A stretch of DNA of 11,321 bases from Pseudomonadota bacterium (GCA_021779655.1 JAJYAF010000040.1:1-11321); one strand, 5' to 3'; shown: positions 1 to 6,532, counted from the first letter of the stretch. Numbers and translations are program-made. The notes: generated by a model not told the origin, from the letters alone.

Positions 1-741
1 CAACACGATCAGCGCCCGAGCAATATTGACGATCCGCAAAAACGGAATCTGTTCGAGCGCCCCGGAGGCAGCTTTTGCCAGGGCCCCGGTCTCCTCAGGC
101 GCGTTGCGGTCCTGCGCGATCACCATCGCCACGCCAAAGGCGTGCGCGGTGCGCAGCAGCCCGCCGATATTGCGCGGATCGGTGATCTGATCCAGCACCA
201 GGATCGGCCCGGGCCGCTTCAATGCTTCCGGGAGTGGCGGGGCGGTAAGCTGATCGGTCAGCAGGGCCACGCCCTGGTGCACGATGCCGCCGCCATGGCC
301 GGCTCGGAGTAACTGGTCTATCCGTTCGCGCGCCACGATCTCCGGCTGAACTGGCCAGGGTTTGGGGAGCTCGGCGGTCAGGGCTGCATCGGCTTCCGGG
401 GTGATCACCAGCCGGCGCAGCCGCCGCGCCGGATTGGCAAGGGCGGCCGCGACTGCGTGAATGCCATAGAGCCATACCGCGCCGGCCGGCATGGCCGGCG
501 GCCGCGGTCCGCGCGCTCGTGGCTGGCTTTGGCGGAATTTGGGGGCGCCAGGCCCGTCCGGCCGCTTCGGCGGCGCTGGCTCCGGCCTGGCGGCGGAGGC
601 GGAACCCAAGGTGAGCCGGGAAGCGGAATGCCGGCTTTCTCCGGCGTCTCGGCCGTCGTCCCGCCGCTGGCCCAAGGTGTGACCAGCGGTGGGCCGGCGA
701 AGCGACTTGCGGGTTTTGAAATGCGGCGGGCGCTCGGTCAT
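1..741 (-). CDS. rlmB: 23S rRNA (guanosine-2'-O-)-methyltransferase RlmB-like, SpoU/TrmH family (3' part outside window)
   Basis: A SAM-dependent SPOUT-class RNA 2'-O-methyltransferase. Family members such as RlmB methylate G2251 in the peptidyl-transferase region of 23S rRNA, in the cytoplasm. The frame is open from an ATG at 741 down to the left edge, giving 247 visible codons; the C-terminal knot is missing. Residues about 1-85 are an Arg/Pro/Ala-rich, probably disordered extension. Residues about 89-163 (starting WLYGIHAVAAAL) match the L30e-like SpoU substrate-binding domain. Residues about 183-201 carry SpoU motif 1, LDQITDPRNIGGLLRTAHAF, with the conserved Asn191 and Arg197. E. coli RlmB starts near its YGIHAV motif, so the extension is extra; a start at Met84 is possible, but 741 is the first ATG of the frame. 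It is divergent from tRNA-Tyr, an arrangement I recall from other alphaproteobacteria. The family assignment is firm; RlmB rather than another TrmH paralogue is likely but not proven. Confidence 0.9.
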   Translation of the reverse strand, partial: MTERPPHFKTRKSLRRPTAGHTLGQRRDDGRDAGESRHSASRLTLGSASAARPEPAPPKRPDGPGAPKFRQSQPRARGPRPPAMPAGAVWLYGIHAVAAALANPARRLRRLVITPEADAALTAELPKPWPVQPEIVARERIDQLLRAGHGGGIVHQGVALLTDQLTAPPLPEALKRPGPILVLDQITDPRNIGGLLRTAHAFGVAMVIAQDRNAPEETGALAKAASGALEQIPFLRIVNIARALIVL

Positions 742-761
742 GGCGCTTCACTATCGAAGAG

Positions 762-810
762 GGTTGTCGTTGACAACCGAGGCGAAGAGGGTGGTCGTTG
801 ACAACCGAGG
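762..810. repeat. Duplicated palindromic element in the rlmB/tRNA-Tyr intergenic region
   Basis: The 17-base unit GTCGTTGACAACCGAGG occurs exactly twice, at 766-782 and 794-810, on a 28-bp period. With two or three more bases upstream, copy 1 forms a perfect inverted repeat, GGTTGTC (762-768) and GACAACC (772-778) around GTT. In copy 2 the left arm is GGTGGTC, one mismatch. Each copy contains a perfect TTGACA hexamer. It could be a duplicated promoter element for tRNA-Tyr, or a tandem operator acting on both divergent genes. Confidence 0.6.
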
Positions 811-828
811 GCTGATAGCGGCAATGAC
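799..828 (+). promoter_or_regulatory. Possible promoter of tRNA-Tyr
   Basis: A perfect -35 hexamer TTGACA lies at 799-804. At 17-18 bp spacing the -10 region (822-828, CAATGAC) is poor, matching about half of TATAAT at best. The start site would fall within a few bases of the tRNA 5' end at 836. The -35 and its distance are what support the call; the -10 does not. Confidence 0.3.
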
Positions 829-835
829 GCGCACC

Positions 836-921
836 GGAAGGGTGCCCGAGTGGCTAAAGGGGGCGGACTGTAAATCCGCTGGCGTGCGCCTACGTTGGTT
901 CGAATCCAACCCCTTCCACCA
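836..921 (+). tRNA. tRNA-Tyr: tRNA-Tyr (anticodon GUA)
   Basis: An 86-nt class II tRNA with an encoded CCA end. The acceptor stem pairs GGAAGGG (836-842) with CCCTTCC (911-917), then discriminator A918 and CCA 919-921. The D stem pairs CCC 845-847 with GGG 859-861. The anticodon stem pairs GCGGA 863-867 with TCCGC 875-879 around CTGTAAA, placing GTA at 870-872. A long variable arm fills about 880-893, as expected for bacterial tRNA-Tyr. The T arm is GTTGG-TTCGAAT-CCAAC (894-910). All stems are intact, so the gene should be functional. tRNA 3' ends are common integrase targets, but no second copy of this 3' end is visible in the window. Confidence 0.97.
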
Positions 922-964
922 TTTCAACATCTTTCCAAATCCGGATCCTTCCAAATATGGCCCT

Positions 965-983
965 GAGCGGCGGGTCGCTTTTT
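965..983 (+). terminator. Weak intrinsic terminator after tRNA-Tyr
   Basis: A short stem AGCG (966-969) / CGCT (976-979) with a six-base GC-rich loop runs into TTTTT (979-983), about 45 bp after the tRNA. The stem is only four pairs, so it is a modest candidate. Confidence 0.4.
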
Positions 984-1398
984 AAGCCTCCTGGGTCTGC
1001 GCATTCGATGTGACGCCGGGAGGCATAGGGGCATGAATCGGATACCAAAACCATTTATCACCGGCATTATTGAAGCTGCGTGCAACGCCGTGCTCAGCGG
1101 CAACGGCGCGCCGCTCACGGCTCCTGCCGATGATAGCTTGGCCGTGCCCGTCTGTTAAGAACATGATCGAAAACGGCAAGTTATTCCGGACAGATGTCTT
1201 CGCTATTGCTGGGCTTCCGATCGTTCTCATCTAAAAACGGAATTTTTGTGCAACGCAAAATTTATGGCAAGTGAAAATTCCGCCCATTTTTCCATTGCTG
1301 AACGGCAATTTCGCGCCTATGCTTCCGTTGCCGGTCAAAAACCGGCGAGGAAATCGTTCACGCCCAGAAACAAGGGCTTAAAAAGTAAGGTGGCGCAA
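984..1398. other. Gene-poor region and probable long 5' leader of the cold-shock gene
   Basis: No convincing gene lies here. One 41-codon frame (ATG 1033 to TAA 1156-1158) has a good Shine-Dalgarno, GGGAGG at 1018-1023, nine bases before its ATG, but its product is unrecognised. The stretch before the csp start at 1399 holds several inverted repeats: AGAAC..GATCG (1158-1169) with CGATCGTTCT (1218-1227); CGGAATTTT (1238-1246) with AAAATTCCG (1274-1282), perfect; GCCGGT (1330-1335) with ACCGGC (1341-1346), loop CAAAA; and GCCC (1362-1365) with GGGC (1374-1377). It is A+T richer than rlmB. A long, foldable leader is a known property of cold-shock mRNAs; that it is transcribed here is inferred. 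Confidence 0.45.
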
Positions 1399-1662
1399 AT
1401 GGAAACAGCGCAGGTGCAGGTGGAGAAAATGGATGTGGAGCCAGCTGGCTCCAAGCTTCATGTCGGTACTGTCAAATGGTTCAATCCTGGAAAAGGCTAT
1501 GGCTTCATCGCGCCCGAAGATGGCGGTAACGACATTTTTGTGCATATCAGTGCGGTGCAGCGTGCCGGCTTACGGAAGCTCACCGAAGGACAGCGCATAC
1601 GTTTTGCACTGCAACAGCGGGAAGGCCGGGTGGCTGCGGTGGAGCTGCAACGCCTGAACTGA
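1399..1662 (+). CDS. Cold-shock-domain protein, CspA family
   Basis: A small OB-fold nucleic-acid-binding protein of the CspA/CspE type. Family members bind single-stranded RNA and DNA in the cytoplasm and act as RNA chaperones. From ATG 1399 the product is 87 residues: an acidic N-terminal extension of about 20 residues, then a complete cold-shock domain (about 22-84). RNP1 is KGYGFI (32-37), RNP2 is DIFVHI (45-50), and the usual VKWFNPGKG entry strand is present. The start at 1399 is chosen because TAAGG (1386-1390) sits eight bases upstream. The frame stays open back to TTG 1246 and ATG 1264, which would add up to 51 residues, but neither has a Shine-Dalgarno and that stretch is rich in inverted repeats, so I read it as leader. 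The gene is followed at once by a 14-bp tandem repeat. Whether it is truly cold-induced cannot be seen. Confidence 0.9.
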   Translation: METAQVQVEKMDVEPAGSKLHVGTVKWFNPGKGYGFIAPEDGGNDIFVHISAVQRAGLRKLTEGQRIRFALQQREGRVAAVELQRLN

Positions 1663-1704
1663 CCCTGGGGAGTAAACCCCGGGGAGTAAACCCTGGGGAG
1701 TTAA
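1663..1704. repeat. Three 14-bp tandem repeats that can form two alternative hairpins
   Basis: Starting at the base after the csp stop are three head-to-tail copies: CCCTGGGGAGTAAA (1663-1676), CCCCGGGGAGTAAA (1677-1690) and CCCTGGGGAGTTAA (1691-1704). Copy 1 can pair with copy 2 (1663-1670 with 1677-1684), and copy 2 with copy 3 (1677-1684 with 1691-1698). Each makes an eight-pair stem with one G-U pair and an AGTAAA loop, and the two are mutually exclusive. No T tract follows. They could serve as a 3' mRNA stabiliser, a Rho-dependent end or a protein-binding site. Confidence 0.8.
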
Positions 1705-1893
1705 GGCGGGCGCTGTTGTGCTAACATGACGCATTGCGCCGATGTGCCTGCATATGCTGATCTGGGTGGAGCCGGGATTGGGCACATACGCGGTGCCGGG
1801 ATTCCGGAACGGCTCAAGTTGTGGTCCATGGGGCTTCGGAAAGAACGCAAGCAACGGGATATACAGGCCTTCACATGCTTCCGCGTATACGTA

Positions 1894-2169
1894 TTACCGT
1901 GTCATCCGGCCCAAAGTTTGAACCAGCTCCTCCACCTTATGGCGCTGTTCCGTAACGTTGCCTGAGCTAAACGCGTCCGCGACACAATGATCCAGGTGGT
2001 CGCGCAAAATTTCTTCCTCTACTTTATGCAGGGCTGCACGCACGGCGCCGATCTGCGTCAGCATGTCGATGCAGTAGCGATTGTCATCAACCATGCGCAG
2101 TAGGCCGCCAACCTGGCCTTGGATCCGCTTAAGCCGCTGGGTTATTTTCTGCCGCGTTGCTTGATGCAT
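1894..2169 (-). CDS. csoR: CsoR-type copper-sensing transcriptional repressor
   Basis: An all-helical repressor of the CsoR/RcnR family. CsoR members leave their operator when Cu(I) binds, derepressing efflux genes. The start at ATG 2169 gives 91 residues, usual for the family; AAGGG lies about ten bases upstream, and a TTG one codon further is a weaker option. The copper ligand set is visible as Cys33 (in RYCIDMLTQI), His58 and Cys62 (in LRDHLDHC), the Cys...His-x3-Cys pattern of CsoR; RcnR and FrmR lack the last Cys. The N-terminal half carries the basic family signature RLKRIQGQVGGLLRMV. It is divergent from a Cu(I) ATPase gene, with a palindromic C-rich site in the shared region, so it probably represses copA and perhaps itself. 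The next gene downstream, csp, is convergent. Copper as the inducer is inferred from ligands plus neighbour. Confidence 0.9.
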   Translation of the reverse strand: MHQATRQKITQRLKRIQGQVGGLLRMVDDNRYCIDMLTQIGAVRAALHKVEEEILRDHLDHCVADAFSSGNVTEQRHKVEELVQTLGRMTR

Positions 2170-2181
2170 CAAACTATGCCC

Positions 2182-2211
2182 TTGATACCATGCCCCTGGT
2201 GGGTATATAGC
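2182..2211 (+). promoter_or_regulatory. copA promoter with overlapping CsoR operator
   Basis: The -35 is TTGATA (2182-2187), five of six matches to consensus, and the -10 is in the TATATAGC block at 2204-2211, with 16-18 bp spacing depending on the hexamer chosen. Lying in the spacer at 2185-2206 is an imperfect palindrome: ATACC (2185-2189) opposite GGTAT (2202-2206), with ACCA (2187-2190) opposite TGGT (2197-2200) around a CCCC core. C/G-tract cores flanked by AT-rich inverted arms are typical of CsoR/RcnR/FrmR operators. Binding here would cover the copA promoter and the csoR start region. Confidence 0.6.
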
Positions 2212-2315
2212 GTGTGACCGGATTTCGGCAAGCAGCTTGTGGAAAACGCTGGCGACTTAGAAGTCAGCGACAAAAAGCTGGCGATTCGAAGAGTCCGGTT
2301 TCATGGAGCATTCTT

Positions 2316-4679
2316 GTGGACGATCGCCCGCATCACGCACACTCCCATCGCACTATGCCGGGATCCGGCAGTCTGAAAGATCCGGTTTGCGGCATGACCG
2401 TCGATCCCGCTCAGGCGAAGTACAAGGCGGAGCACGAAGGGCAGGTATTCTATTTCTGTTGCAATGGCTGCCGGGAGAAATTCCTCATCGATCCGGATTG
2501 CTTTCTGGCAGATACGCCCGCGGCGCCACCCTCGGTGTCAGACACGATCTATATCTGCCCGATGCATCCCGAGATTCAGCAGGGTCATCCGGGCGAATGC
2601 CCGATCTGCGGCATGGCGCTTGAGCCGGCAGCACCCACGGGTGATGCTGAGGAGAACGCGGAGCTGCGCGACATGCGCAGGCGCTTCTGGATAGCCCTTG
2701 TTTTCGCGGTACCGGTGGTGGTGCTGGCGATGGGCGTGGTCGTGCCGGTTATCGGCGCGGTGCTTGCGCGGGCCGTGCCACCCGCGCCCTCAAGCTGGCT
2801 CCAACTTATCTTCGCCACGCCGGCCGTCCTATGGGCCGGGTCCTTCGTCTTCGCGCGCGGTTGGCGCTCGTTGATGAATCGCAGCCTTAACATGTTCTCG
2901 CTGATCGCGCTGGGCACCGGCGCGGCCTATTTCTACAGCGCCGTTGCGACGATCGCGCCCGGCATCTTTCCCGCAGGGTTCCGTGGCACTGACGGGTCGG
3001 TCGCCACCTATTTTGAGAGCGCGGCCGTGATTACCGTGTTCGTCATCTACGGTCAGGTCCTTGAGCTCAACGCTCGCGACCGGACGGGAAGTGCGATCCG
3101 CGCATTGCTCAATCTCGCGCCGAAAACCACGCGGCGCATCAAAGACGACGGCACTGACGAGGAGGTGACGCTCGAACGGGTTAAGGTAGGTGACCGGCTC
3201 CGCGTGCGGCCGGGCGATGCGGTGCCGGCCGATGGCATCGTATTGGAAGGTCACAGCGCGGTTGATGAATCCATGGTCACGGGAGAATCGCTGCCGATTG
3301 CCAAGAAGGCGGGAGACACGCTGATCGGTGGCACCGTGAACGGCACCGGCGCGCTGGTGATGCGTGCCGATGGGGTGGGCGCGGACACCGTGCTTGCGCG
3401 CATCGTCGCGATGGTGGCCGCGGCCCAACGCTCGCGCGCGCCGATCCAGCGCCTCGCCGATCTTGTTTCCGGCTGGTTCGTTCCCGCCGTAATCGGGGTC
3501 GCGGTACTCGCTTTCGCGGCCTGGGCGATCTGGGGCCCGGCGCCGTCGCTCGCCTACGGGCTGATCGCCGCCGTCTCCGTTCTCCTCATCGCCTGCCCTT
3601 GCGCGCTTGGGCTCGCCACGCCGGTATCGATCCAGGTCGGGGTGGGCAAGGGCGCCACCGCCGGCGTCCTGATCCGCTCGGCTGAGGCATTGGAGCGGAT
3701 GGAGAAGGTCGACACGCTGGTGGTCGACAAGACCGGCACGCTGACCGAGGGCAAGCCGCGCCTCACCGCCATCGTGCCCGCACCCGGCTTTGCCGAGGAT
3801 GAGGTGTTACGGCTCGCGGCAAGCCTTGAACGCGCGAGCGAGCATCCGCTGGCGGCGGCAATCCTGCGCGCCGCCGGTGAGCGCAAGATCGCGCTCGGCG
3901 ATCCCACCGCCTTTGAATCGCTCACCGGCCAGGGCGTGTGCGGGCAAATCGGGGGCAGGCGCATTGCACTTGGCAATGCCGCCTTGATGAAGGCGGAAGG
4001 TGCAGCGTACGATGCGCTCGCGGCCGAGACTGACACGCTGCGAGCAACCGGCGCAACGGTATTGTTTATCGCCCGAGATTCCATGCCTGCCGGGGCGATA
4101 GCGGTCGCCGATCCGATCAAGCTGACAGCGCGCGCGCCTCTTGAAGCGCTTATGGCCGAGGGCATGCGCATCGTCATGCTAACGGGTGACAACCGGCGCA
4201 CGGCGGAAGCGATTGCGCGCCAGCTTGGCATCACCGAGGTGTATGCCGACATGCTGCCCGAGCGCAAACACGAGATCGTGCGCCGTTTGCGTTCGGAGGG
4301 CCGGATCGTCGCCATGGCCGGTGATGGCGTGAACGATGCACCGGCGCTCGCGGAAGCCGATATCGGCATTGCCATGGGGACGGGAACCGACGTTGCGATG
4401 CAGAACGCGGGCATAATCCTGGTAAAGGGCGACCTTGGCGGCATTATGCGGGCGCGAATATTGAGCCATGCGGTGATGCGCAACATTCGCCAGAACCTGT
4501 TTCTTGCCTTTATCTACAATGGCATCGGTGTGCCGATCGCGGCTGGGGTGCTCTTTCCGGTATGTGGCGTGATGCTCAACCCGATGATCGCGGCGCTGGC
4601 GATGTCTCTCAGTTCTGTTTCGGTCATTAGCAACGCGCTGCGGCTGCGGCGGCTGAAGCTGGAGGAAGCCAGAACGTGA
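2316..4679 (+). CDS. copA: Cu(I)-exporting P1B-type ATPase with YHS and heavy-metal-binding N-terminal domains
   Basis: An inner-membrane ATPase that exports Cu(I) from the cytoplasm. The start is GTG 2316, with GGAG (2305-2308) seven bases upstream, giving 787 residues; the frame runs back to GTG 2214 and an ATG exists at 2355. N-terminus: a His-rich stretch (6-11), then a YHS domain (about 21-62; KDPVCGM, FCCNGC) and a heavy-metal-binding domain (about 79-104; CPMHP, CPICGM) in place of the usual HMA GMxCxxC repeats. The core is complete: TGES 322-325 (actuator), CPC 427-429 in the transport helix, phosphorylated Asp471 in DKTGTLTEG, His510-Pro511 (nucleotide site) and GDGVNDAP 669-676. Tyr734-Asn735 and MSLSSV (763-768) are the Cu(I)-specific residues of the last helices. 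It is divergent from csoR, which likely controls it. No damage is seen. Ag(I) is a possible second substrate. Confidence 0.95.
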   Translation: MDDRPHHAHSHRTMPGSGSLKDPVCGMTVDPAQAKYKAEHEGQVFYFCCNGCREKFLIDPDCFLADTPAAPPSVSDTIYICPMHPEIQQGHPGECPICGMALEPAAPTGDAEENAELRDMRRRFWIALVFAVPVVVLAMGVVVPVIGAVLARAVPPAPSSWLQLIFATPAVLWAGSFVFARGWRSLMNRSLNMFSLIALGTGAAYFYSAVATIAPGIFPAGFRGTDGSVATYFESAAVITVFVIYGQVLELNARDRTGSAIRALLNLAPKTTRRIKDDGTDEEVTLERVKVGDRLRVRPGDAVPADGIVLEGHSAVDESMVTGESLPIAKKAGDTLIGGTVNGTGALVMRADGVGADTVLARIVAMVAAAQRSRAPIQRLADLVSGWFVPAVIGVAVLAFAAWAIWGPAPSLAYGLIAAVSVLLIACPCALGLATPVSIQVGVGKGATAGVLIRSAEALERMEKVDTLVVDKTGTLTEGKPRLTAIVPAPGFAEDEVLRLAASLERASEHPLAAAILRAAGERKIALGDPTAFESLTGQGVCGQIGGRRIALGNAALMKAEGAAYDALAAETDTLRATGATVLFIARDSMPAGAIAVADPIKLTARAPLEALMAEGMRIVMLTGDNRRTAEAIARQLGITEVYADMLPERKHEIVRRLRSEGRIVAMAGDGVNDAPALAEADIGIAMGTGTDVAMQNAGIILVKGDLGGIMRARILSHAVMRNIRQNLFLAFIYNGIGVPIAAGVLFPVCGVMLNPMIAALAMSLSSVSVISNALRLRRLKLEEART

Positions 4680-4706
4680 TGAACAGCGCTTACCGCGCGT
4701 TCATCA
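4677..4706. terminator. Hairpin at the 3' end of copA, overlapping its stop codon
   Basis: TGATGAAC (4677-4684) pairs perfectly with GTTCATCA (4699-4706), and inside a single bulged A (4685) GCGC (4686-4689) pairs with GCGC (4695-4698) around TTACC: a 12-pair stem that begins with the stop codon itself. No strong U tract follows on either strand, so it may be an end-stabilising hairpin or a weak bidirectional terminator between the convergent genes. Confidence 0.5.
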
Positions 4707-4730
4707 TGCTCCGAGAGGGTGAGAAACAAT

Positions 4731-4760
4731 CCGGAAGCGGGCGGCCAGGACCGCTTTCGG
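4731..4760 (-). terminator. Probable terminator of the acyl-CoA ligase gene
   Basis: CCGGAAGCGG (4731-4740) pairs along its whole length with CCGCTTTCGG (4751-4760), ten pairs with one G-U. Read on the minus strand the stem is followed by ATTGTTTCTC, moderately U-rich, about 60 bases after the ligase stop. It points to a minus-strand terminator. Confidence 0.5.
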
Positions 4761-4822
4761 ACGCTGTTCCAGTTCCGTATTTGTAGAGCAACTTGGTCTC
4801 CCGTCCCATTTCGGCGCACGCG

Positions 4823-6532
4823 TCATTCATCGGCTTCCGTGACAGCTTCCGCCACGACTTCCATCGCAGCTTCCACTGCAACGGCAACCTCAGAGGCGGT
4901 CGCTTCCGAAGCCAGCCGCCGTAGCACGAACTTCTGAATCTTTCCGCTGGGGGTCCGTGGCATCTCCTCCAGAATTATGAGCTCCTCAGGCCAGTATTGC
5001 TTGGCCATTTTGAATTGCTCCAGATGGACACGCATATCGTCGATTTGCAGGTCGCGCCCGGGATGGAGGGTGATATAGGCCACGCCACGCTCGCCCAGGC
5101 GTGGATCTGGCCTGCCAACCACGGCGGCCGCCTGGATGAAGGGGTGACGATAGAGAATCTCCTCGATCTCAACGACCGGCACGTTTTCGCCGCCGCGAAT
5201 AATGATGTCCTTGGCCCGGCCGGTGATGCGGACGTAACCATCCTCGTCGATCCGGGCGAGATCGCCAGTGTTGAACCAGCCATCATCCGTCATATCGTAT
5301 AACTCGGGCCGGGAATAATACCCGACAAAATGACTGGGACCATGGGATTGCAGAACGCCTTCCTCATTCGGGCCGAGCACCTGTCCTCCCGGGCCGACGA
5401 CCCGGATGCGCATTCCCGGAATTGGCCCGCCGTCCGTATTGAAGATTTTTTCTGGCGGATCATCCAGCTTCGTGGAAGTGACGAGCAGATTCTCCGTCAT
5501 CCCCCAGGCGGAGACGATGCGCGCTCCCAGCCGCTCGGTCGCGCGCGCGACCAGCGCCCGGGGAATGGGCGCCCCGGCCGACAGAAAGACCCGTAATGAA
5601 GAAACATCATACTGGGCAAGATTGGGATGGTCGGCAAGATCGGCCATAAAGGGTGTGGCTCCCATCATGAAGCTCACACGTTCGTCCTGAATGCGGCTCA
5701 ACCCGATCTCCGGGTCCCAAATGTCCTGAAGCACCAGCTTGGTTCCCAGGGTCACTGCCATTTCCATGCCTGCCAGAAACCCGGTCTGATGCGCCATCGG
5801 CGAGGGCATGAAGCAGACATCGTCGCTGTTCAATCCGAAGCGGCGGGTGATCTCTATCAGATTGGCGAATTGGGTGTTGGAGGTATGAAGAACGCCCTTT
5901 GGCTCACCGGTGGTGCCGGAAGTGTACAGCAATTGCATCACCTCGTCGGGCTTCATCCGCCGCTCGCGCAGGATCGCCTCCGCACCTGGCGCATCCTCAC
6001 GCTGCGAGTTCAAGAAGAAGTTTTCGAACGAGGCATCCCCTTCGCCGCCGACCGCGAAAACATGGCCGAGCCGGGGTAGATCGGGCTGAATATCCCGCAT
6101 CATCGCCAGATGATCGAAGCCGCGGAAGCGTTGCGGCACCACCATTACCTTGGTCTGGGGCAGGCCGAGCATGAAGCTGAGTTCGCGCTGGCGGAAGATC
6201 GGCATGACCGGATTGGTCACCGCGCCGATATGCAGGCAGGCCAAATGGAGGGCGACGAACTCCCACCAGTTCGGCAGCTGATAAGAGACGACATCGCCGC
6301 GTTCCACGCCAAGCTCGATCAACCCCAGCGCGATTCGCTTCGACACCCGAATGAGCTGCCGATAGGACAGTGTATTGGTCCTGCCTGTCATGCTGTTGAT
6401 ATCGGTGACAGCCACCGAATCCAGCCGTTCCAGAGGCAGCGCATCCAGAAAATCCAGTAAAACTTTTCCATGCCAGAAACCGCTGTTCCGATATTGCTCG
6501 ACCAAAGCGGAATTCATCTGCGTCTGGATCAT
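4823..6532 (-). CDS. AMP-forming acyl-CoA ligase, cyclohexanecarboxylate-CoA ligase-like
   Basis: An ANL-superfamily enzyme that activates a carboxylic acid with ATP to an acyl-adenylate and passes it to CoA, in the cytoplasm. ATG 6532 gives 569 residues; AGGGA lies upstream, and the frame runs a further 33 codons without a good site. Visible motifs: P-loop LLYTSGTTGEPKGV (201-214), SAWGMTE (341-347), the TGD of NTGDLARIDEDGY (421-433), hinge GRAKDIIIRGGE (438-449), and catalytic Lys531 in RTPSGKIQK. The SYQLPNWWEFVALHLACLHI block (83-102) resembles the group annotated as cyclohexanecarboxylate-CoA ligase; the true substrate (alicyclic, aromatic or medium-chain acid) cannot be read. After the usual end (RRLAS) comes an Ala/Val/Glu-rich tail of about 28 residues. 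It stands alone, convergent with copA, with no beta-oxidation genes beside it. Upstream, minus-strand TATAAA (6554-6559) could be a -10, but no clear -35 was found. Confidence 0.88.
   Translation of the reverse strand: MIQTQMNSALVEQYRNSGFWHGKVLLDFLDALPLERLDSVAVTDINSMTGRTNTLSYRQLIRVSKRIALGLIELGVERGDVVSYQLPNWWEFVALHLACLHIGAVTNPVMPIFRQRELSFMLGLPQTKVMVVPQRFRGFDHLAMMRDIQPDLPRLGHVFAVGGEGDASFENFFLNSQREDAPGAEAILRERRMKPDEVMQLLYTSGTTGEPKGVLHTSNTQFANLIEITRRFGLNSDDVCFMPSPMAHQTGFLAGMEMAVTLGTKLVLQDIWDPEIGLSRIQDERVSFMMGATPFMADLADHPNLAQYDVSSLRVFLSAGAPIPRALVARATERLGARIVSAWGMTENLLVTSTKLDDPPEKIFNTDGGPIPGMRIRVVGPGGQVLGPNEEGVLQSHGPSHFVGYYSRPELYDMTDDGWFNTGDLARIDEDGYVRITGRAKDIIIRGGENVPVVEIEEILYRHPFIQAAAVVGRPDPRLGERGVAYITLHPGRDLQIDDMRVHLEQFKMAKQYWPEELIILEEMPRTPSGKIQKFVLRRLASEATASEVAVAVEAAMEVVAEAVTEADE

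Noticed and set aside
95..751. 218-codon minus-strand frame beside rlmB
   Set aside because: It lies in another frame of the same strand over rlmB, whose own frame carries the SpoU motifs. The product is Arg/Ala/Pro-rich noise.
982..1230. 82-codon minus-strand frame between tRNA-Tyr and csp
   Set aside because: No ribosome site, no recognised domain, and it runs through a region rich in inverted repeats better explained as leader. A transposase remnant was considered, but no matching motif was found.
1771..1803. Direct repeat GCCGGGATT at 1771-1779 and 1795-1803
   Set aside because: Only nine bases, no further structure or spacing pattern; likely chance in G+C-rich DNA.
1726..1965. 79-codon plus-strand frame between csp and csoR
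   Set aside because: No Shine-Dalgarno, no family resemblance, and it runs into the csoR gene on the other strand.
3554..4486. 310-codon open frame antisense to copA
   Set aside because: It overlaps a complete ATPase with all motifs in place. Its composition (Ser/Ala/Arg rich, low complexity) is that of a shadow frame in G+C-rich coding DNA.
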